Notes under the pieces: model-generated
Told to the model about the DNA's origin: nothing
Seen by the model: only the letters and a program-made list of their open reading frames with translations
Databases searched by the model: none
Assembly (NCBI RefSeq): GCF_003086295.3
Contig: NC_092045.1
Span: forward strand, 23,162,890-23,226,889
Length of the DNA: 64,000 bases
Source: Arachis hypogaea
Taxonomy: Eukaryota > Streptophyta > Magnoliopsida > Fabales > Fabaceae
Direction: 5' to 3'
Shown here: positions 56,301-64,000 of the stretch, in pieces
Layout: the number at the start of each line of letters is the position of its first letter
How positions within the stretch are numbered: the first letter of the stretch is position 1
Translations under genes and position numbers: made by a program

Positions 56301-59127
56301 TTAATTTTCATGGTATAGGACAATAATTTGGGGTCATTATTGAACTGTTTTCTATTTAATGCAGCAGCCCCTCGAAACTGCAATAGCAGCCATGCGAAGA
56401 AGCACCGACAGGGCAATCGGAACAAGAAGCACCTGTCGATGTATAAGTTTTATTGCTTGTTTAAACCTAGATAATTTTGGTTCATTACATGCTTTACTTG
56501 TGGATCATTGAATCTAGAAATCAATTCCATATGTTTTTATATTGAACTCTCTTCTGTTGTTATACCTGCCCTCCGGAACTCGAAAAGCGGGCCGACGAGG
56601 AATCTTCCCCCACGAAGACGGAGCCAGAACTTCAGTTGAATGTGTAAGTTTTAACTAATATCATTTTTTACAATCTTTCGTGTTATATGATATTGCTTTT
56701 CATTGTTCCTTTAAGTTGTAATTATAATTTTTTTCTTAGTTTTAATGGTACAGGATAATAATTATGGATTGTTATTGAACTCTTTTCTGTTTAATGCAGC
56801 AACCCTCTCGAAGAACGACAGCAACCGTGCCAAGAAGCTCCGGTGGCACAGAAATTGGAAGAAGAAGCACAGGCTTATTTGTAAGTTTTTTGCTTGTTCA
56901 AATATGGATAATTTTAGTTCATTACATTGTTTAATTATGGTTCAGTTGAATCCAGAAATGAATTACTCTATTTGTTTGTTACAGCTGTCTTCCGAAACCC
57001 AAAAAGTAGGCCGGCGAGGGATCTTCCCCGAGAAAGATGAAGCCAGAACCTCCGTTGAATATATAAGTTTTAATTAATATCATTTTTATTAATTTCGTGT
57101 TATATGATATTGATTTTATATTATTGCCTAAGACTTTACTATGTCATCTTGCAGTGCTACTCGTCCTTATTTGTGGGAACATGATGCACCTTCATTGGAC
57201 CTTGGCATAAGTCTCCCGACATCTCAACCAACTCCCCTGACCTCTCAGCCGACAGTGACACAGCTTGAAATCCAGGCAGAGGCGGTGGTAGATGCTGGGG
57301 TGGCGGCGGCATTGAAATTTACTGACACAATAAGTGCCGAGCTGAGCTTCACATCTGTTGAAGTGTACAAAACTCTGGAAAAAGAGAAAGAAATCACTTA
57401 GGAGCTGAAGGAAAAGTGTTATCATCAGACAACACATGTGAAAGAAACCAAAGATAGTACTAACGAATATGACCCCATATTCATCTTGAAGCATGAAGCA
57501 AATTTCGAGGGGCTTAGACATCATTTCTTATCTCTAATGCCTGAACAACATGTGGAAAGCACGGTAAATTCTTTGCCTATTATGTTAACGTTAATGATTT
57601 TTCTAAAGACTCTTATACTACATATCTCGTAAATTTTCTTCCTGTAGGTTGAGTCCTTTTGCATGCAAAAATATTTATTTTGATGATTGAATGTTTATCA
57701 CGTTTTATTCAGCACATGAATGGTGTTCGATTCATTGGAATTGGTCATTTTGATTCACTTGATTGTTAGTGTATTCAGTTGAGTTCTTTTGCATGCAGAC
57801 AAGTTTTTCTTGATGATTAAATATTTATCACGTATTATTCAGAACATGAATGGTGTTTTACTGGTTCTGATAAATAATTTGGTTTATTTGTGATTTAACC
57901 GAGATCCATTTTACAGATGTTTATGTTGGAAACCCATGGTGAGAATTACATTGATCCAAAGACCAACAAGGCCTACTGGATGGATGTCGATCGATATGCA
58001 CACTACCGCCATTTTCTTGACGAAAGAAAACTCCTATTGCATCCATTTGTAAGTTGTGATATCTGAAACTTCTTTGATAATTCTCTCATTTGCTATCGTT
58101 TGAACTGAAATATTCTATCATTTTTCCAAACTTCAACTGTTTGTGCCGATTTGTAATAGAGGGCACTGGTGGTTGTGAATTGCCAATGTCTAGAAAAGGC
58201 ATTCTATGTGCTTGACCCTGTGAACAAGAAGAAAGATGAAATACCTGATTTGAGAATTAAACTGAACAAATTTGTTGTAAGTTATTTAAATCATACATAT
58301 TTTGTTGGTGATTTATATTCTGTTCATCCTTAAGTGTTCAGTTGAGTTCTTTTGCATGCAGAAATATTTCTCTTTCTTATTGAATGTTTATCACATTTTA
58401 TTCAAATCATGATTGGTATTCAGTTCAGTGGAGTTGCTGATTTTGATTCACCTGATTGTTATGTGTTCACTTGCGTTCTTTTGCATGCACAAATTGTTTC
58501 TCTTGCTGATTGAATGTTTATCATGTTTTATTCAGAACATGAACATGATTCGGTTCATTGTAGTTGCTAATTTTCATTCACTTTTTGTATCCTTTTTAGG
58601 GAATAATCTCCCAGATGAGGGTTACGCTGTGGCAGAACCCTTAATGGAGAACGGAGAAGGAGAAGAAGCAGAGTATATCAGCCTGAACGGTCAACGTACA
58701 AGGTAAAAATCTTTCTTATATAGTGTTATTTTTAATGTGTTTTATTTTGTATACTATTAATCATATCTTACTTAATTCTTTCTTAGGTATGATTGTGCAA
58801 TATACGTCAAGAAATGGATTGAAATAATTGATCTACGAAAGATCAAAAATGGGAAGAGGTATCAATATAAAACTTACAAGTAAGTAGTTGCTAAATTAAT
58901 GAAATTCGTTGATTTCTTATTTCAATTAGTGTATTTCTTATGTAACTAATTCCTTTCATTGAAATATAGCAAGAGATTGATATGTTCAAATATTTTATTA
59001 CACAAACTGAACAAAATCAGAAATCAAGTGATTTGCGCATCTGAAGCAATAAGACTCCCGAAGCCATCTGCTGTCCTCTCCAGCTCTTATTATAAATTCA
59101 CATATGGGGATATATATAGCAAATAGG
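53345..59127 (+). pseudogene. Ulp1-like (C48) cysteine protease gene of a MULE
   Basis: A many-exon gene remnant. The 5' block (53385-53530) has EKMGFGAL and DDYHGCLNTLHG but a one-base insertion and stops. The main block 53690-54155 is open (LDMSVDGEENRQKF, SPIHKPPALHVDN, SVDGCVFVL). Low-complexity Lys/Glu exons follow (54256-55520), then smaller exons to 57563, including a TAG at 57399. The protease domain comes last: LETHGENYIDPKTNKAYW (57917), a GHWWL histidine block read with stops and a frameshift at 58159, VLDPVNKKK (Asp), EYISLNGQRT and YDCAIYV (Cys, about 58786), ending SYYKFTYGD at about 59127. The family cleaves SUMO-like tags; this copy is dead. Confidence 0.8.
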
Positions 59128-59231
59128 ATATACTTTGTTTGACTAGTTGTAATTAACACTATTTTGTTTAACTTATTAAAAAAGTAAAGACTGCTTTTTT
59201 CAATGTATATATGTGAATATTAATGTAAATG

Positions 59232-59276
<45 letters not shown>

Positions 59277-59929
59277 AATGTTAATGTGTATATCTAATTC
59301 AAGATGGATTAGTCCTTGTTCTGTCGGTTGGAGATGTTAATGTATATATCTGTTGGAACTGTCTAGCTGCTATTTTGTTCCAGGTTCACAGTGAATAAAA
59401 TCTTGGTATTTATCAAATATTAAGAGCCCCAAAAACACAAATGAACCAAAATTAGTATACTGGATGAACCGAAAAAGTTTATATATCAGTATAACAGAGA
59501 GCTAATTTTAAAAAAATATTGCTATTAGTATTCAGTTTCAGAAGCACCTGAACTCTTGACATAACAGAATAAATTGACTATTCAATAAACAAAAAAGTGA
59601 CTATTCAATAAAGAATTTCAAAAAGCTAATATCAAACACGGATAAGTGACTATTCAATAAACACTAACACTAGTCAGAAATTAAACCTCCTCTAACTTCA
59701 GTGAACCAAAATTTTCTCATACATGAATGGAAATATATTTTAATAAAAACTGAAACTCCTGTAATTCTCTCCAGGATAATTCATATCCGGTGCATTGTAA
59801 TGGCTGGAACTTGACTGAATCGTTGATTCGCCATCTAAAAGGCAACTGCAAAAGAGAAAATAAATTGTATATTAGCAAAATGCACAAATGAAATTTTCAC
59901 TAATCAAAAGCAAATCAATTTTACCTCTC
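59128..59929. other. Intergenic region between convergent MULE genes
   Basis: AT-rich with a (TA)n run at about 59236-59274. Short repeated GACTATTCAATAAA words at 59575-59665. No supported ORF. Confidence 0.6.
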
Positions 59930-62161
59930 TTGAAGCTGGCTTTTTCTTTTTCTCCATGGCGTTTGAGATTTTTTTTGCAGGTTTGATCCTAGTCTGTTCT
60001 TGGGCCAGCCTCTTGTTCTGACACGTGGTGGATTTTGAAGGTCGTTCACGTCGCTCAACATTGCTTCTCCGTGGGATAACGAACTTTTTCCTTTGCTTCT
60101 TCCTTAATATTCTTGCAGCTCGGCCATGACATTGTCAAAGGCCCGGTGCAGAATCCTGATCAGCTCCTCATACTCTGACGCAAATTCGTAAATATTGTGC
60201 GATGAAACACCAAATCGTCAAATCTCTTGCTTCTCGATTCCAGTAGAGGCTCGTCTTGCCTGCTCTTGATGTGTGTGTGCCACCTCTTTATGTTTTTGCG
60301 CCAGCGTTCTAGTATGTATTTTGGTGCCACGTTATTTACTCGCTTGAAGCTTAAGATGCTCACAGAATAGCGGCACATTATGCCCCTTGACTCTAACAGG
60401 TGACAAAAAACTTGTTGAATGTGGAGTTAGAAACTTGCTCTACGACTTCGTATATTGTGAAACCTATGGTGGAATGCATTGATCTTAGGCAGTTCACCTT
60501 TCCTCTAAATTGTCCTTGAACTTTTCTAAACTTCTCGTGGGTATACACGTGCTGAAACTGCAAATCTATTGCTGATTTTGTTGCGCACGGTATCACGGTG
60601 TGAAAATCCGCAGCGTCAAATTCTCTCTCTCTTTGCTCTCTGCTTGCTAGGCAATTGTCGCAGTGCTTCACGAATTAACTCAAAGAGCTGTTGCGTGTGA
60701 TGAACTTGTTGAAAAATGCATGCATGCTTTCGCTCCCTTGTGTGCTTCTCATCCCGGCCCAGAAGTGGTGATCTAGGTAAACTGGAATCCATATATGGCG
60801 ATCTTTGTATAGGTCTGCAAAATGAACCAAAAACTAGATTGTACCTGTATAAAAGGACACTCTCACAAAGTGATGAACCGAAATGTGTAGATTTGGTGAA
60901 CATAAAGACTTAATTTGGGTAAACCGAATACCTGTTTGTATTGTAGGTGGTGTCGAATGAAACCACGTCTCCAAAATACTCGCAAGCAGCCCTGCTACTT
61001 GCGTCGGCCTAGAATGCATTTTTGATGGAGTGATGGTCATCGAGGTTGAGCTCAAACAAAAAAATTTTGGTTCTTATTTTCATTCTTAATAGGTACTTTC
61101 CGAATTCTTTGGTATCATCTTGTTCGGAAACATTCTGTACTTTCCTTGTGATGTAATTCCTCGCGTCTTTTTTCTATAAAACTTAGATTCCGATGACTGC
61201 CGGCTGCTGCTAGGAATGATTGGTAAGTTTTTCTTGGTCTGATTCTGGCTTACTTGTTGGTTTTGATGGTGCGATGCACGAACATTCTTAGCTCCATGTG
61301 TTGTTTGAGCATCTCTACCCAGTCTGGACAGCAGGGGTGTCAATGATTTAGAATAACTTTGGAAATTGTCCAGAGACCGACGTCCATCAATATGTGTATG
61401 TAGATCCTGGCTGGACAGTTTATGCCGGCTGAGGGATTTGTCTTCAGAGTTAGATATATCTTAGACTTCCACCTCCACTTTCTGCTGCATACAATTAGTT
61501 GACTCTTAATCTCATCTCCTTTTGGAGTCATGTTCCTTATTTTGGTAGAAAAACCGGCAAGTTTGAAATAATTTTTGTAGAACTTTTCAGCTTCTTCTAG
61601 TGTCTTGAAAATCATCCCGACCTTTGGGACAAATTGTTCATCTACAACACACCTGGTCTGCAGAATGAACCGAACATGTTATTATGATGAAACAATTGTA
61701 TAGAACTAAATGAATGGAATATTATCCATTATATAAATACAAATTCAAACAGCTTTCTGCATAATAAACCGAACATGTCATTATGGTGAAATAAATGCAT
61801 AGTACTAAATGATGGAACATTATCCAGTATATAAAATCAAATTCAAACAGCTTTCTGCAAAATGAACTGAACATGTTATTATGGTGAAACAATTGTGTAA
61901 TACTGAATGAAAAAAATATTATCCATTATATAAAATCAAATTCAAAATAGCTATGTCTACAAATTAGAGATTATCAATTTAATTCAATTTAATTCAATTC
62001 AGAACACCTGCATCCATTCAATTCAATTCAATTCAAATTAGCAATTGCATTCCATTCAATTCGATTCAAAATTGAATAATCCAAACCTCGTCCGCTTGAT
62101 TTGTGTCAGAAGAATAATAGAAATCTCTTTCATTGAATTGATTTGAAGTTGAATCATTCAT
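59930..62161 (-). pseudogene. FAR1-type MULE transposase
   Basis: Read right to left: a first exon from ATG about 62161 (MNDSTSNQFNERD). After an intron, a FAR1-like DNA-binding domain at 61345-61615 (FKTLEEAEKFYKNY, GINCPARIY). Then decayed sequence (61086-61340), a transposase-core remnant ending YNLVFGSF near 60835, and C-terminal pieces 60393-60671 and 60160-60378 (VIPCATKS, FEVVEQVSNSTFNKF-like, LESRGIMCRYS, YILERWRKN). The central catalytic part between NLVFGSF and the HHFWAG-like region is missing, the SWIM Cys motif is truncated, and frames shift several times. The intact protein would cut and join element ends. Confidence 0.8.
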
Positions 62162-62966
62162 TGTTTCGATTGAGAAGTGCAGATCAAAGAAGAAAACGAA
62201 GAAGAATAGGAAGAAGATAAATACAACGTAAGCATATCGAAAGAAGCTAAGAAAATGAAGAAGATGAGTGCGACCAAAGAAGAAGGACGAAACTTATTAT
62301 GCTGAAGGCAATGCAGATCAATAAAGAAGAACGCGAGCAGAGAAGAACTACGAGAACAGAAGGTTTAGGTTGCAGTAGAGAAGGTTTATGTTATATGTAG
62401 TGCGTATATCACAAACGAGTGGGGATGTTAGAGGCGCGTCTAGCAATATATGCTTAGACAACTTGGATGCATTTTTTACATGGATGTAAAGCATTATTGT
62501 ATTAAAAATAAGTTAAACACAACATCTGTATTTATACACAAATACATAATAATTAATGAATAATTTAGTAGCTGATTTTTTATACATATATAATATTTTT
62601 ATTATAAAAATTATTGTCATGTTATACATATTTTATCTTTATTGTTAAAGTTTTATGGATCTGTAACTAATTCTAAGATCCATAACCATATATATGAAGT
62701 AGTTAGATTAAAGAATGGATCTATGTAAAGAATTGTGGAGATAAGTGCTTCATTAAAATTCAAAAATATTTTAAATAATACATAATAAGAATATTTATTT
62801 ATTCTCATTACATTATTAAATTTATTATTATATTTAATTATTATGAAAATTATTTTATTATTTGTTCGATTGCTTGGATTCCGATCGGAGGTGTCTCCTG
62901 GGTAGGAAGGTAGGAATAAGCCTTGGTCTGGGTCCGTGGAGCAAGTTGCGGAGGTAGCCGACGTCA
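62162..62966. other. AT-rich spacer
   Basis: Purine-rich MULE leader to about 62420, then strongly AT-rich sequence to 62880. A GC-richer junction (62880-62966) runs into the next pol fragment and may be retrotransposon noncoding sequence. Confidence 0.5.
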
Positions 62967-64000
62967 CGAGACCGCCATCGCCTCATCAATTATTGCCAAG
63001 TACAGGTATAGCGGTTCTCCGCTTTTAGGCTTTTTGAGAACAGGCAATGTCGAGATTATCTCCTTGAAGTGCTTGAAGGCTTCTTCACACGCCGGGGTCC
63101 ATTCGAACGCTATCCCCTTCCTCATCAAATTGAAGAATGGCAGAGCTTTAGCGGCCGACGCACCAAGGAAGCGGGATAGTGCGGTGAGCCTTCCTGCCAA
63201 CCTCTGGACGTCTTTTATACATCCTGAGCTCTTCATTTGTAGTAGTGCTTCACACTTTTCCGGGTTGGCCTCTACTCCTCTTTGAGTTATCATAAACCCC
63301 AAGAATTTCCCAGCTTCCATGGCAAAGGTGCCTTGAGCGGATTAAGCCTCATGCCATATCGCTGAAGAGAGGCGAAAACGTTCTCTAGGTCCCCGATGAG
63401 GTCCTCAGCCTGGGTGGTCTTTACCAGAATATCGTCCACGTACACTTCCACCGTCTTATCGATAAGATCACTGAATATCTTGTTCATCAGCCTTTGGTAC
63501 ATAGCCCCTGCATTTTTTAGCTCAAACAGCATCGCCTTGTAGCAGTATGTTCCCCCCGGTGTTATAAACGTTGTTTTCTCTTCGTCTGGCCGGTGCATTA
63601 GTATCTGGTTGTAACCAGAATAAGCATCCATGAAGCTCAGATACCGGTATCCTGCCGCCGCATCAACAAGGGCATCTATGTTGGGGAGAGGGAAGGAATC
63701 CTTGGGACATACCTTGTTAAGATCGGAATAATCCACGCACATTCTCTATTTCCCACTGTGCTTTCTAACTAGAACTACATTCGATAACCAAGTCGAGTAA
63801 TCGAGTTCCCAGATGAAGCCCGCTTCTAGTAGACTGGCCGTTTGCCTGGCCACCTCCTCCGCCCTTTCTTGGGACATTTTCCTTCTTCTTTGAGCCACTG
63901 GCTTGGCCTCCGTCCTCACGGCTAGGTGGTGTGACATGAACTGGGGGTCTATCCCTGGCATGTCGGCCGGCGTCCAAGCGAACAGGTCGCCGTTAGCTCT
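62967..64000 (-). pseudogene. Second Tat-lineage RT-RNase H fragment, cut by window edge
   Basis: Read right to left: MPGIDPQFMSHHL and GFIWELDYSTW, then a TAG in place of the usual Trp near 63746. RT follows with FMDAYSGYNQIL, ELKNAGAMYQR and YVDDILV (about 63430-63445). A frameshift near 63315 precedes LGFMITQRGVEANPEK and the start of RNase H (LYLYLAI). It stops abruptly at about 62967. It is related to, but clearly diverged from, the pol of element T, so it is a separate Tat-type family. Its upstream part lies beyond 64000. Confidence 0.88.

Larger units (their letters stand above)
51900..62480. mobile_element. Mutator-like element with Ulp1-like and FAR1-like genes
   Basis: A plus-strand Ulp1-like protease gene and a minus-strand FAR1-type transposase gene converge at about 59.1-59.9 kb. 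MULEs carrying Ulp1-like genes are known in plants (Kaonashi group). The boundaries are approximate: CATCCAAACTAG near 51925 and the complement of CAACTTGGATGC near 62460 are weakly similar and may be decayed terminal repeats. Both genes are broken, so the element is defective. Confidence 0.6.

Overview
The window is repeat-dense plant nuclear DNA: AT-rich, with long LTR retrotransposons nested in one another, intron-rich decayed transposon genes and fragments of captured plant genes. Several families resemble repeats I associate with legumes and especially Arachis (peanut): LTRs carrying GGCGTTTAACGCC palindromes, a MITE with a 9-bp target duplication, and FAR1/Ulp1-type MULEs. The genus is inference from memory, not proven here. 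I see no intact host gene, rRNA, tRNA or CRISPR.

Left block (1-38794) is a stack of nested elements. The outermost is a minus-strand Del/Tekay-like element (D): its 3.3-kb 5' LTR is 35530-38794, with a TGGTATCAGAG primer site at 35516-35526 and its internal leader to the left. Into that leader jumped a minus-strand Tat-lineage Ty3/Gypsy element (T, 1980-33553, target duplication GAAAC). T carries a gag-pol frame broken by stops and, on the opposite strand, an intron-containing extra gene. Into the antisense-gene part of T jumped two plus-strand Athila-like non-autonomous elements, A1 (3291-13602, duplication GTAGA) and A2 (14676-25168, duplication GGTAC). LTR divergence counted by eye agrees with the nesting: about 5% for T, about 1.6% for A1, and 3 differences in 1771 bp for A2. 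A third A-family LTR (A0) lies at the left edge.

A1 and A2 have the plan LTR - tRNA-Asp-like primer site - gag/protease ORF - second ORF with its own TATA box - hairpin and PPT-like motif - LTR, with no reverse transcriptase or integrase. A2 has both ORFs open; A1 has frameshifts in both. Clusters of GC-rich palindromes sit upstream of the LTR TATA box, in the gag leader and before the second promoter.

Middle block (38795-51700) holds a hairpin MITE split by an hAT-like non-autonomous element, a 100-bp AAT microsatellite, and decayed exons from at least two plant genes (a TIGR01589-domain gene and a NOP2-type rRNA methyltransferase) near CACTA-like ends. A second non-autonomous LTR element (N, 43798-51633, duplication AAGGG) has jumped into these fragments. 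N is unrelated in LTR sequence to the A family but repeats the same layout: palindromes upstream of the TATA box, and a hairpin with an AGGA loop before the PPT.

Right block (about 51900-62480) is a Mutator-like element with two convergent broken genes: a plus-strand Ulp1-like (C48) protease gene whose introns carry dispersed ~130-bp repeats, and a minus-strand FAR1-type transposase. The window ends inside another degraded Tat-lineage pol gene (62967-64000, minus).
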